Assembly: GCA_018266075.1 (NCBI GenBank)
Contig: JAFEBB010000040.1
Coordinates: 1-64,000 of the forward strand
Length of the DNA stretch: 64,000 nucleotides
Direction of reading: 5' to 3'
DNA from: Deltaproteobacteria bacterium
GTDB lineage: Bacteria; Myxococcota; Myxococcia; Myxococcales; SZAS-1
Shown here piece after piece: positions 38,901 through 46,765 of the stretch (positions are counted from its first letter, which is position 1; each line of letters begins with the position of its first letter). The position numbers and the translations under genes were made by a program. Under the pieces are notes generated by a model, which was not told the origin of the DNA, ran no database searches, and saw nothing but the letters and a program-made list of their open reading frames with translations.

Positions 38901-39103
38901 GGCCGCGCGAAGGCGCCGCCGGCGGTGCTCGCGAGGAACGGCGAGAGGTCGATGTCGCAGCGGAACGCGGGCGGCGGGGGGCCTGAGTCAGGCGGGCCCG
39001 CATCAACGGGACCGGCATCAATGGGGCCGGCGTCGGTGGTGGAGGTTCCGTGGTGGCAGGCCGCGAGCAAGAGCGCGGCGCAGAGGCCAAGCCAGATGCG
39101 CAT
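35948..39103 (-). CDS. Large lipoprotein with carboxypeptidase-regulatory-like and PHP (CehA/McbA-like) domains
   Basis: A 1,051-residue lipoprotein: MRIWLGLCAALLLAACHH has the lipobox LAAC, followed by a DAGPIDAGPVDAGPPDSG linker. A carboxypeptidase-regulatory-like module lies at about residues 375-450 (VIDTLGAPVAGARVAVERAG). A PHP metal-dependent hydrolase domain starts near residue 575 (SDFHVHAIN, an H-x-H metal pair; VSTDHEFVTDL; FNHPRG further on). CehA/McbA proteins are PHP-type hydrolases, but they are shorter and act on carbamates or phosphoesters. Here the domain is exported and the substrate unknown. Calcium- or metal-dependent phosphodiester or amide hydrolysis is plausible. It is divergent from a parvulin lipoprotein gene. 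Confidence 0.82.
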   Translation of the reverse strand: MRIWLGLCAALLLAACHHGTSTTDAGPIDAGPVDAGPPDSGPPPPAFRCDIDLSPFLASTAGGAFARPITDASDLLTGDAAQGKLGDYLIGNETIHVIVQGPDRHLGPQPFGGNIIDAALVGDDMHDEFGEVGLFYNFGRTVDAQHFEILRDGSEGGPAVIAASGQDALNDWVAVKTQLQQKLGSPPLVDPEQALPLRITNYFVLAPGEKRVKEITAFCNDGAQPVGLEVGDLTDPGGNVEFFNPDACVHGFGYSNTFCFGLDGLSWYGYLGTGVAYGYAPYHPGSATQPEENSVSLTVAGVTGSVLGATGIPGLLSWFNDAGPDGRQGELDVPASGQAVMARDFVVGRDLGDVASTIEKTRAPILNRTTVPLSGTVIDTLGAPVAGARVAVERAGSAIGVETIFTTDANGQYQGALYPGSYSVSAWAPGRPIASPQPVALSGSPVTQNFTLSLTRSLSVTVQDDASNPLPAKVTLLCVESGGCPTPNAQLGLYTDITRDPLPNDVALQGFVPPSGTATFQVPPGEYEALVSRGPAYSIYPPSWPGSGQLLDLRVADKSLAATLVRVVDTTGWLASDFHVHAINSPDSYVPNVDRVESYLAEGMEVLVSTDHEFVTDLAPYNQALGGQSLLATVIGEECSPMNFGHYILYPYPIVRGDLNGGALDWAGGSGPTFTLGQMFAAARNAGVGTIQFNHPRGFLGGLSYLHVDMDTLATHAPASDFRMDPGTTPPNDTGLMSSNFDSFELLNPGIDGFDGNSDAAHANFNDWFTLLSEGLKATGTGVSDTHMQFATAAGYWRTWVQTGVDSPANLQPAQLSSAVNTMKATVSDGPFILFTGHRLDANGNPASADVGPGEVIPPGAGDVEFTIDVQVPEYMDLSRIELYTHSPGDDATCPLDPSGPNAATERVACNGVSNTHWPANSILASRDIVLGPNDLETVGTVDGQAVHRYHHLETFQIPAPAGDTWIVPFVYGTTDLFPLVYAKVDSTGQRVPAIPFALANPIFIDADGNGYDHPPFTPPSSASAPLPVAKPPPPDPRRGLREFMEIMTAK

Positions 39104-39174
39104 GGCAGGAGTGTAGCAGCCGCGTGGCGCGACGGTGACGGTGTGCCGCGGCGACTCTCATGCGAGAGTGGGGC

Positions 39175-39639
39175 ATGCGCCGCATCCCGGTCGCGCTCCT
39201 GCTCGCGCTCGCTGCCTGTCCCAAGCCGCCACCGGCCGTGGTCGACGCTGGCCCGCCGCCGGTCATCAGCCAGGACATCCTGGTGCGCCCGGTGGTCACG
39301 CACCGCGCGCGGGTGCAGCACGTGCTCATCGGCTGGGGTGATTTGTCGGCCGTGTACCGCGGGGCCATGGACGAGCGGGCCAAGCTGCGCACCCAGGCCG
39401 GCGCCGAAGATGTCGTCCGCTCGGTGCTCCAGCGCGTGAAGGAGGGCGAGTCCTTCGAGCAGCTCATGAGCGAGTACTCGGAGGATCTCCGCAGCTCGCA
39501 CAACGGCTCGAGCTACGAGGTCCTCCCCGACGGCAAGCTCCAGCCCGGGTTCCAGGCGCTCTCGCTGCGGCTGAACGTGGGCGAGGTGGGCGTGTGCCGG
39601 AGCGAGTTCGGCTACCACATCATCAAGCGCGTCGAGTGA
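39175..39639 (+). CDS. Parvulin-type peptidyl-prolyl isomerase lipoprotein
   Basis: A 154-residue protein beginning MRRIPVALLLALAACPKPPP with lipobox LAAC and a VDAGPPP linker. The parvulin (PpiC/SurA) domain is seen in RVQHVLIGWGD, LQRVKEGESFEQLMSEYSED and the C-terminal GEVGVCRSEFGYHIIKRVE, the usual end of the fold. It probably assists folding of outer-membrane or secreted proteins from an envelope-anchored position. The ATG at 39175 opens the signal peptide directly. The 3' end overlaps the convergent hydrolase gene by 17 bp. Confidence 0.9.
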   Translation: MRRIPVALLLALAACPKPPPAVVDAGPPPVISQDILVRPVVTHRARVQHVLIGWGDLSAVYRGAMDERAKLRTQAGAEDVVRSVLQRVKEGESFEQLMSEYSEDLRSSHNGSSYEVLPDGKLQPGFQALSLRLNVGEVGVCRSEFGYHIIKRVE

Positions 39640-40525
39640 GCGGCGCGGCAGCGAACACGCGGGCCAGGAACTGCTCGGCGGCGAGCTCCACCAGCCCCGG
39701 CATCTCCAGCGGCGCGCAGTGGCTCGCGTTGGGCACGATCACCAGCTCGCTCCCGGGGATGTGCACGTGCATGCGCTCCGAGAGCCACACTGGCGTGAAG
39801 CGGTCCTTCTCGCCGGCGATGATCAGCGTGGGCACGTCGACCTCCGGCAGGTGCTCCCACGCCGAGTGCTTGCTCGCCACTTCCAGCGTGCGCACGAACG
39901 CCACCGGATCCATCTCGCCCAGGTGGCGGAAGTAGGGCCAGAAGTCCTCGCGGCGCAGGAACTCGGCCTGCGACTCGAAGTGCCGCCCGATGAAGATCGA
40001 CATCTCCGTCGGCAGGATCTTCGTCCACACGCGCTTCACCAGCGAAGGGAAGCGCTCCACCACCTCGCGCAGGATCGGGAAGGCGCGCTTGAGCATGGTG
40101 TCGTCGTGCCAGGTGTCGAGGACGTTGCCGTAGCTGCCGCACACGGGCACCAGCGCCGCCACGCGATCCCGGTGCCGCCGATGGAACTCGAGGATCACCT
40201 GCACGCCCATCGAGTGGCCGAAGATGGCGGCGCGCGGCACGCGCAGCTCGTCCAGGATCTGCGCGAGATCGTCGGCGAAGTGCTGCACCGAGAGCCGCGC
40301 AGGATCGCGCGGGAGCCCGCTCTTGCCGTGCCCCCGGTAGTGAAACCGAACCACGCGGTACTTCTGCGCCAGGTGCGGCTCCAGGTACTTCCAGATGAAG
40401 CCGTCGCAGCCCAGGCCGTCGGCCAGCACCACCGCGTGCTCCCCTTCGCCTTCGAGCTGGCACCAGAGCTCGGCGCCGTCGGGGGTGGTGATGTAGCGCG
40501 CGCTGAAGAGCTGCGGCTGGCTCAC
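39623..40525 (-). CDS. Alpha/beta hydrolase
   Basis: A 300-residue alpha/beta hydrolase. The nucleophile Ser is in GHSMG (near residue 105), the oxyanion-side motif is VVLADGLGCDG, RFHYRGHGKS follows strand 4, an acid Asp lies in IIAGEKDRFTP and the catalytic His in NASHCAPLE. The nearest known groups are epoxide hydrolase-, haloperoxidase- and esterase-like enzymes; the substrate is not predictable. The GTG start overlaps the stop of the sigma54 activator gene (GTGA), so it is coupled to that regulator. Confidence 0.85.
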   Translation of the reverse strand: MSQPQLFSARYITTPDGAELWCQLEGEGEHAVVLADGLGCDGFIWKYLEPHLAQKYRVVRFHYRGHGKSGLPRDPARLSVQHFADDLAQILDELRVPRAAIFGHSMGVQVILEFHRRHRDRVAALVPVCGSYGNVLDTWHDDTMLKRAFPILREVVERFPSLVKRVWTKILPTEMSIFIGRHFESQAEFLRREDFWPYFRHLGEMDPVAFVRTLEVASKHSAWEHLPEVDVPTLIIAGEKDRFTPVWLSERMHVHIPGSELVIVPNASHCAPLEMPGLVELAAEQFLARVFAAAPLTRRA

Positions 40526-42111
40526 GCCTCGTCACCCTGGGGCATGCCGGGGCGGTCGAGGCCGAACTTCTCGATCTTCAAGATCAGGTTCGAGCGGCTG
40601 ATGCCCAGCTCTCGCGCGAGCTGGCTCTTGTTGTACTTGGTGCGCACCAGGCCGTCCCAGATCATCTGGCGCTCGAGCTGCTCGACAGCTTCATGCAGGT
40701 TCGCGATCGGCACGCCGGCGGCGGCCTGGAGCGCGGTGGTGGCGTTGGGCGTGCGCAGCGCGTCGCGGATGCGGGAGGAGATGAGCTCCTCGGCGATGGT
40801 GTCGCCTTCGCTGCTGAGCACCAGCAGCCGCTCAATCTCGTTCTCCAGCTCGCGGATGTTGCCGGGCCAGGCGTAGCTGAGCAGCGACTGCATCGCCCGA
40901 GGCGAGAGCTGCGGCGAGCGCTCACCGTTGCGCACGTGCTTGCGCAGGAAGTGCTCGATGAGCACGGGGATGTCGTCCTTGCGCTCGCGCAGGGGCGGCA
41001 CGGTCACCTTGATCACGTTGATTCGGTAGAAGAGGTCCTCGCGGAACTCACTGCGCTCCACCATCTTCGACAGGTCTTTGTGCGTCGCCGCGATCACGCG
41101 CACGTCGACTTCTTTCGTCGCGGTGCCGCCCACGGGCGTGAAGGTGCCCTCCTGGAGCACGCGCAAGAGCTTCACTTGAAGGGCGGGCGACATGTCGCCG
41201 ACTTCGTCGAGGAAGAACGTGCCGCCGTCGGCGACCTCGAAGAGCCCCTTCTTGTCGCGCAGCGCCCCGGTGAACGCGCCCTTCACGTGGCCGAAGAGCG
41301 CGCTCTCGAGGAGGTTGTCGTTGAAGGCGCTGCAGTTCTGCACCACGAAGGGCTTGTCCTTGCGCGGCCCGTTGAAGTGGATGGCGCGCGCCACCAGCTC
41401 TTTTCCGGTGCCGCTCTCGCCGTTCACGAGCACGGTCGAGTCGCTCTGGGCGACCTTCTCCAGCAGCCGGAAGACCTCGAGCATCGGGCCGCTCTTGCCG
41501 ATGATGTTCTCGAACCGGTAGCGGCTGGAGAGCTCGTCGCTGAGCGTGGCGATGGCTTCCTCTTTGCGGTTCATCTCCGAGTCGAAGTTGGCGATCTCCG
41601 AGACCGCGAACTCGAGCAGGTCGGTGAGCTTCTCCACCTCGGCGCCGCTGAGGACGGGGATCTTGGTGATGGCCCGGTCGAGGTCGGTGGCGCCGGCGTT
41701 GAGCTCGCGGATCTTGCTCTTGAGGGTGTCGCCCTCCTGGGGGCTCGGCAGTGCGCGCGAGAAGCCCTCCACGAAGACCATGCCCTCGTACTCGCCAGCC
41801 AGGTAGAGCGGCGCGCCCACGATCACGAAGCCGAGGTGGCAGTCGTGAAAGAGGCAGGAGCGCGTCTTCTTCGAGGTCTTGAACTTCTCGTGGAGCACCC
41901 GCACCGACTGGTTGCAGCGCCGGTAGCCCTCCTTCGAGAAGAGCGAGAGCCGGCAGAAGTCGTTCTGCGGCGGGGTGATCTCACCCTTGGCGTGATCGAG
42001 GACCTGGCCGTCTTTGCCCGCGAACGAAAGCTCCACCCGCCACCACTTGCGGATGACGTCCTTGAGCATGATGATCGTGTGGAGATTCTGATATTTTTCG
42101 TAGTCGAGCAT
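40522..42111 (-). CDS. Sigma54-dependent transcriptional activator with PocR sensory domain
   Basis: A 529-residue enhancer-binding protein. Residues about 1-165 resemble the PocR ligand-sensing domain, with its clustered Cys and His (FCRLSLF, RRCNQSV, SCLFHDCHLGF). A short helical linker leads to the AAA+ domain: Walker A GESGTGKE near residue 232, the sigma54-contacting GAFTGA loop, Walker B GGTFFLDEVGD and the R-finger region. The C-terminus has a Fis-type helix-turn-helix (NKSQLARELGISRSNLILKIEKFG). The ATG at 42111 starts the conserved domain; the longer upstream frame is not supported. It is coupled to an alpha/beta hydrolase and divergent from a metal exporter, either of which may be its target. 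Confidence 0.92.
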   Translation of the reverse strand: MLDYEKYQNLHTIIMLKDVIRKWWRVELSFAGKDGQVLDHAKGEITPPQNDFCRLSLFSKEGYRRCNQSVRVLHEKFKTSKKTRSCLFHDCHLGFVIVGAPLYLAGEYEGMVFVEGFSRALPSPQEGDTLKSKIRELNAGATDLDRAITKIPVLSGAEVEKLTDLLEFAVSEIANFDSEMNRKEEAIATLSDELSSRYRFENIIGKSGPMLEVFRLLEKVAQSDSTVLVNGESGTGKELVARAIHFNGPRKDKPFVVQNCSAFNDNLLESALFGHVKGAFTGALRDKKGLFEVADGGTFFLDEVGDMSPALQVKLLRVLQEGTFTPVGGTATKEVDVRVIAATHKDLSKMVERSEFREDLFYRINVIKVTVPPLRERKDDIPVLIEHFLRKHVRNGERSPQLSPRAMQSLLSYAWPGNIRELENEIERLLVLSSEGDTIAEELISSRIRDALRTPNATTALQAAAGVPIANLHEAVEQLERQMIWDGLVRTKYNKSQLARELGISRSNLILKIEKFGLDRPGMPQGDEA

Positions 42112-42220
42112 CACGCGACCAGGGCAACAGGGAGGCGCAAGCGCCCCCGTCTCAACGCCGGACAGCAGTGTAAACGACCCTATCCCTGTCGTAAACCGAG
42201 ACAGCCGCCGTCCGAAAAAC

Positions 42221-43237
42221 GTGCACGCCCACACCCACCATCACGGCCACGAGCACGAGGATGCCGAGCACGACCACGGCGCTGGGCCGTCGGGGCACGA
42301 GCTCTCGCACCACCCGCGCAAAGGGCACTCGCGCTCGACGGATCGCGGGCGGCTGTGGATCACGCTGGGGTTGTCGGTGGGCACGCTCATCGCCGAGGCG
42401 GTGGGCGGCTGGGTGACGCACTCGCTGGCGCTGCTCTCCGACGCCGGTCACATGCTCACCGATGTCTCCGCGATCGTGCTGAGCATGCTCGCGCTGTGGT
42501 TCGGCTCGCGTCCGGCCGACGAGAAGAAGAGCTTCGGCTACTACCGATTGGAGATCCTCGCAGCGCTCACCAACGGCGTGGCGCTCATCGCGATCAGCAT
42601 CCTCATCGCGTGGGAAGCCATCGCGCGCATCCGCAATCCGGTCGAGGTGCACGTCGGGCCGATGATCTGGGTGGCGGCCGGCGGCTTCATCGCCAACGGG
42701 CTGGGCGCGCAGCTCTTGAGCCACTCGCACAACCTCAACGTGCGCGGCGTCTTCTTGCACATGCTCGGCGATCTGCTCGCGAGCGCGGGCGTGCTCGCGG
42801 CGGCCGTGGTGATGTGGTTCACCGGCTGGTATCGCGCGGACCCGCTTATCTCGATCGGCGTGTCGCTGGTGATCCTGTACGGCAGCTACGGGCTGGTGCG
42901 CGAGGCGGTGGACGTGCTGCTGGAGTCGGTGCCTGCGCACCTCGACACCGAGGCCATCGAGAAGGCCATGGCCGCGGTGCCGCGGGTGAAGGCCGTTCAC
43001 GACCTGCACGTGTGGACCATCGCCACGGGCATGTACGCGCTCAGCGCGCACGTGGTGGTGGAGCGCGCCGCCTGCGCCGACTCCGACGAGATCCTCCGCC
43101 AGCTCAAAGCCGAGGTGGCGTCGAAGTTCCACATCGATCACACCACGCTCCAGATCGAGAGCGAGGTCTACGAGCACCACGGCGAGGCCGACGACGACGG
43201 GCACGGCCACGACCACCCCGGGCACGAGCACGCCTGA
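42221..43237 (+). CDS. Cation diffusion facilitator (CzcD/ZitB-type) metal exporter
   Basis: A 338-residue CDF protein with six membrane segments. The N-terminus is His-rich (HAHTHHHGHEHEDAEHDHG) and the C-terminus is also His/Asp-rich, both typical of zinc-cobalt exporters. The metal transport sites are visible in TM2 (LLSDAGHMLTDV) and TM5 (LHMLGDLLAS), and the cytoplasmic C-terminal domain (about residues 225-310) holds DLHVWTI. It exchanges Zn2+/Co2+/Cd2+ for protons. The start is a GTG. It is divergent from the PocR-sigma54 activator across 109 bp. Confidence 0.93.
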   Translation: MHAHTHHHGHEHEDAEHDHGAGPSGHELSHHPRKGHSRSTDRGRLWITLGLSVGTLIAEAVGGWVTHSLALLSDAGHMLTDVSAIVLSMLALWFGSRPADEKKSFGYYRLEILAALTNGVALIAISILIAWEAIARIRNPVEVHVGPMIWVAAGGFIANGLGAQLLSHSHNLNVRGVFLHMLGDLLASAGVLAAAVVMWFTGWYRADPLISIGVSLVILYGSYGLVREAVDVLLESVPAHLDTEAIEKAMAAVPRVKAVHDLHVWTIATGMYALSAHVVVERAACADSDEILRQLKAEVASKFHIDHTTLQIESEVYEHHGEADDDGHGHDHPGHEHA

Positions 43238-43242
43238 TCGCG

Positions 43243-43920
43243 CTACTTGAAGACGACCGAGCCGCCGCCGCTGACGTTCTGGGTGACCGCGCTGGGATGT
43301 CCCTGAACCACGACCTTCGCGCCGCCGGAAGCGGTGACCGCGAGCGCCTCGGTGGCCGCGACCTCGAACCGCCCGCCGCCCGAGCCCTCGACGCTCACTG
43401 CGCGAGCGGGGAGGCCGAACGCGTGCACGTCGGCGCCGCCGGAGCCCTCGATGGCGAGGTTGTCGACGCCGGGACCGGACACCGTGGCCGAAGCGCCGCC
43501 CGAGAGCTCGAGCTTCAGCTTGCCCTTCTGATCGGTCGCTTCAATGGACCCGCCGCCGGACGCTTCGGCGCGCTCGAGCGGAAGCCCGGTCACCTTGGCG
43601 CTGGCGCCGCCGCTCGCCTCGACGCGGTCGAGCTTGGGCACCGCCACGACCACGGAAACGCCGCTGTGCGTGGTGAAGCCGAAGTGCGTCTTCCACGAGA
43701 GCTCCAGCACGCCATCCTTGACCTCGGTGACGAGGTCGGCGCGATCCGATGCACTGCCGTGCACCTCGACCTTCTGCGTGGGCGCCGCGCTGGCGACGAC
43801 GTGGATGCCGCCGGACGTGTCGACGGCGTGGAACGGCGCGAGCTGCCGCTCTTCCGATTCCTCGGACGCGTGGGCGGCAAGTGGGACGGCAAGCAGCAGG
43901 GCAATCAGGGCAGGGCGCAT
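43243..43920 (-). CDS. Exported DUF2807 (head GIN domain) protein
   Basis: A 225-residue protein with signal peptide MRPALIALLLAVPLAAHA; GGAGG precedes the ATG at 43920, so the longer frame is rejected. The mature part is a repetitive right-handed beta-type DUF2807 domain: alternating strands and V/E-A-S-G-G-A/S turns recur about every 20 residues (VEASGGASAK, AEASGGGSIE, LELSGGASAT, IEGSGGADVH, VEGSGGGRFE, VTASGGAKVV). Such domains are called putative auto-transporter adhesins; the function is not established. It is convergent with the CDF gene, 5 bp apart. Confidence 0.87.
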   Translation of the reverse strand: MRPALIALLLAVPLAAHASEESEERQLAPFHAVDTSGGIHVVASAAPTQKVEVHGSASDRADLVTEVKDGVLELSWKTHFGFTTHSGVSVVVAVPKLDRVEASGGASAKVTGLPLERAEASGGGSIEATDQKGKLKLELSGGASATVSGPGVDNLAIEGSGGADVHAFGLPARAVSVEGSGGGRFEVAATEALAVTASGGAKVVVQGHPSAVTQNVSGGGSVVFK

Positions 43921-44003
43921 GGTTGGCCTCCGGGCAGCCGTACGAAGTCGCGTCAGGGGGCATTTCACCATGCGTCGACCTGTGACAATTCGCGGTGTTG
44001 GGG

Positions 44004-44031
44004 TTGACAGGCCGGCCGGGATCTGTAACTA
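44004..44031 (+). promoter_or_regulatory. Candidate sigma70-type promoter for the infC operon
   Basis: TTGACA at 44004-44009 is a perfect -35 hexamer. The best -10-like match is TAACTA at 44026-44031, 16 bp further on, which is weak. Transcription starting near 44038 would leave a leader of about 60 nt. Within it, GGGCC (44069-44073) can pair with GGCCC (44078-44082), followed by ATTTTC, a small terminator-like hairpin just upstream of the Shine-Dalgarno. Confidence 0.5.
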
Positions 44032-44100
44032 AGCCCGGTCCCGAAGAGGGATTGATGCAGCGCACAACGGGCCGCGGGGCCCATTTTCAGGAGTCGTCAC

Positions 44101-44886
44101 ATCGCTAGGGACGCACGCACGGATCGCCGCATTCGCGCTCGAGAGGTTCGAGTCATCGGACCTCAGGGCGAGAAGATTGGTGTCCTGCCGATCGAGCAGG
44201 CGCTGGCCAGGGCTCAAGAGCTCGGGATGAACCTCGTCGAGGTCTCCCCGATGGAGAAGCCCCCGGTCTGCAAGATCATGGACTACGGCCGCTTCAAGTA
44301 TGAGCAGAAGAAGAAGGCCAACGAGTCCAAGAAGAAGCAGGCGGTCGTGCACCTGAAGGAGATCAAGCTCCGCCCGAAGACGGAGGAGCACGACTACGAC
44401 TTCAAGGTGAAGGCCGTCCGCGCGTTCCTCCAGGAAGGCAACAAGGCGCGCATCACCATCATGTTCCGCGGCCGTGAGATCACCCACCGCGACATCGGCC
44501 AGCGCATCCTCATGGAGGTCGTGGAAGACGTGCGCGACTGCGGCATCGTGGAGCAGCAGCCGCGGCTCGAGGGTCGCCAGATGTTCATGATCCTCTCGCC
44601 CAACCCCAAGTGGAAGCCGGGGACGCCTCCGCCTCCGCCGCGCAAGCACTCCATCGCCCAGGCCATCGCCGGTGCGCGCGGGCCGTTCAAGCCCAGCACG
44701 CCGTCGATTCCGGCTCCCGCTCCGGCAGCGGCTCCGAGCGCGGCGCCCACTGCCTCGGCGACGCCGCCGGGGGCTCCGGCTCCGGCCGCGACGCCTGCCC
44801 CGGCTCCGGCTCCGGCCGCTGCACCCGTTTCCACTCCGGCCCCTGCGCCGGCGCAGGCCGCGCCGCCCGCGCAGCCCAAGCACTGA
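44101..44886 (+). CDS. infC: Translation initiation factor IF-3
   Basis: A 261-residue IF-3 if started at the ATC at 44101: AGGAG lies at 44089-44093, 7 nt upstream, and the frame then reads the IF-3 N-terminus (DRRIRAREVRVIGPQGEKIG). No ATG or GTG is in frame until 44227, which would remove the N-terminal domain. Rare starts (AUU, AUC) are the known basis of infC autoregulation, and I recall AUC for Myxococcus dsg/infC. The core (residues 1-170) includes NLVEVSPMEKPPVCKIMDYG and the C-terminal domain ending LSPNPKWKPG. About 90 residues of Ala/Pro-rich tail follow, absent from E. coli IF-3. It is the first gene of the infC-rpmI-rplT-pheS-pheT-ihfA block. Confidence 0.95.
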   Translation: MARDARTDRRIRAREVRVIGPQGEKIGVLPIEQALARAQELGMNLVEVSPMEKPPVCKIMDYGRFKYEQKKKANESKKKQAVVHLKEIKLRPKTEEHDYDFKVKAVRAFLQEGNKARITIMFRGREITHRDIGQRILMEVVEDVRDCGIVEQQPRLEGRQMFMILSPNPKWKPGTPPPPPRKHSIAQAIAGARGPFKPSTPSIPAPAPAAAPSAAPTASATPPGAPAPAATPAPAPAPAAAPVSTPAPAPAQAAPPAQPKH

Positions 44887-44917
44887 TCCTCAACCCGCTT
44901 TCTTCTGGAGAAGCACG

Positions 44918-45127
44918 ATGCCCAAGCTCAAGACCAAGCGCGCTGCCGTGAAGCGGCTCAGCGTGAACAAGAACGGCAAGGTCAAGTTTTCCAAGGCCGG
45001 CGCCAAGCACAACTTCATGCCCAAGAACGCCAAGCGCAGCCGTCGCCTGCGCGGCTCCGGCTTCATGAAGGACATGGACGCCGCCAAGGTCCGCAAGGAG
45101 CTCTTCCCCTACGGGTCGCCCCGCTAG
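44918..45127 (+). CDS. rpmI: Ribosomal protein bL35
   Basis: A 69-residue large-subunit protein, typical in length and composition. It has the bL35 pattern MPKLKTKRAAVKRLSVNKNG with conserved basic residues, KAGAKHNF and KRSRRLRG. CTGGAG lies 7-12 nt before the ATG. It follows infC in the usual order. Confidence 0.97.
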   Translation: MPKLKTKRAAVKRLSVNKNGKVKFSKAGAKHNFMPKNAKRSRRLRGSGFMKDMDAAKVRKELFPYGSPR

Positions 45128-45276
45128 GTTTCGTTTTCGCTCCGCTCGTCGGAGCGAATGATGCGGCTGCGCAGGTTGCAGCCGCACCCGCTGGAAGCCG
45201 GGTCTCAAGTGGTCGAAGGTTCGACCCTCCGTCTTCCGCACTGTGAGCGCCGTTTGAGCGCTCGTTGGAGTCGAAG
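45128..45276 (+). promoter_or_regulatory. Structured rpmI-rplT intergenic leader
   Basis: This 149-nt gap is unusually rich in hairpins. A 9-bp stem lies at 45136-45158 (TTCGCTCCG/CGGAGCGAA), a 9-bp stem at 45162-45185 (TGCGGCTGC with GCAGCCGCA), a stem GGTCGA/TCGACC at 45211-45226 enclosed by GGAAG/CTTCC, and GAGCGC/GCGCTC near 45246-45263. None is followed by a T run. In other bacteria L20 represses this operon by binding a structured mRNA site, so a comparable control element is plausible. Confidence 0.45.
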
Positions 45277-45624
45277 ATGCGCGTCAAGAAGGGTGTGAAG
45301 GCTCGTCGTCGCCGCAATCGCATTCTGAAGTTGGCCAAGGGTTTCCGCGGCCGCCGGAAGAATTGCTACAAGCGCGCCAACCAGGCCGTGGAGCGGGCGT
45401 TGGACTACGCCACCCGCGACCGCCGCGCTCGCAAGCGCAACTTCCGCGCGCTGTGGATCGTGCGCATCAACGCGGCCGCGCGGCAGGTGGGCCTCTCGTA
45501 CAGCAAGCTCATCGCTGGGCTGACCAAGGCCAACGTGCAGGTGGACCGCAAGATCCTCGCGGACCTCGCGTGGGCCGACCCGGCCGGCTTTAAGGCGATC
45601 GCCGAGATCGCCCGGGCCGCCTAG
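45277..45624 (+). CDS. rplT: Ribosomal protein bL20
   Basis: A 115-residue 50S assembly protein. The N-terminal basic extension [20 protein letters not shown] and [13 protein letters not shown] match the rRNA-binding tail. [18 protein letters not shown] and [11 protein letters not shown] are the conserved globular part. GGAG lies 7 nt before the ATG at 45277; an upstream in-frame start four codons earlier is unlikely. L20 is the known autogenous repressor of this operon in other bacteria. Confidence 0.97.
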   Translation: MRVKKGVKARRRRNRILKLAKGFRGRRKNCYKRANQAVERALDYATRDRRARKRNFRALWIVRINAAARQVGLSYSKLIAGLTKANVQVDRKILADLAWADPAGFKAIAEIARAA

Positions 45625-45649
45625 CCAAACCATTTCGGATGAAGCACTC

Positions 45650-45686
45650 CGAGGGCGGGCCCCAACGGGCCTGCCCTCGTTTTTTC
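45650..45686 (+). terminator. Intrinsic terminator / possible attenuator before pheS
   Basis: A 13-bp GC-rich stem (CGAGGGCGGGCCC at 45650-45662 pairing with 45667-45679, one G-T pair) around CAAC, followed directly by six T. It ends 12 nt before the pheS ATG, so the T run merges with the pheS ribosome-binding site. Confidence 0.85.
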
Positions 45687-45697
45687 TGGAGTTGTGA

Positions 45698-46744
<1,047 letters not shown>

Positions 46745-46765
46745 TTCGACATATCGAGATACATC

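Noticed and set aside
36743-44007. Long plus-strand frames opposite the PHP lipoprotein and sigma54 activator genes
   Set aside because: Shadow frames of strongly biased genes; no ribosome-binding sites or recognisable motifs.
45162-45240. Possible tRNA gene between rpmI and rplT
   Set aside because: A GGTTCGA loop and a TTCCGCA end look tRNA-like, but the acceptor and T-stems do not pair and no anticodon arm forms. Kept as a structured leader.
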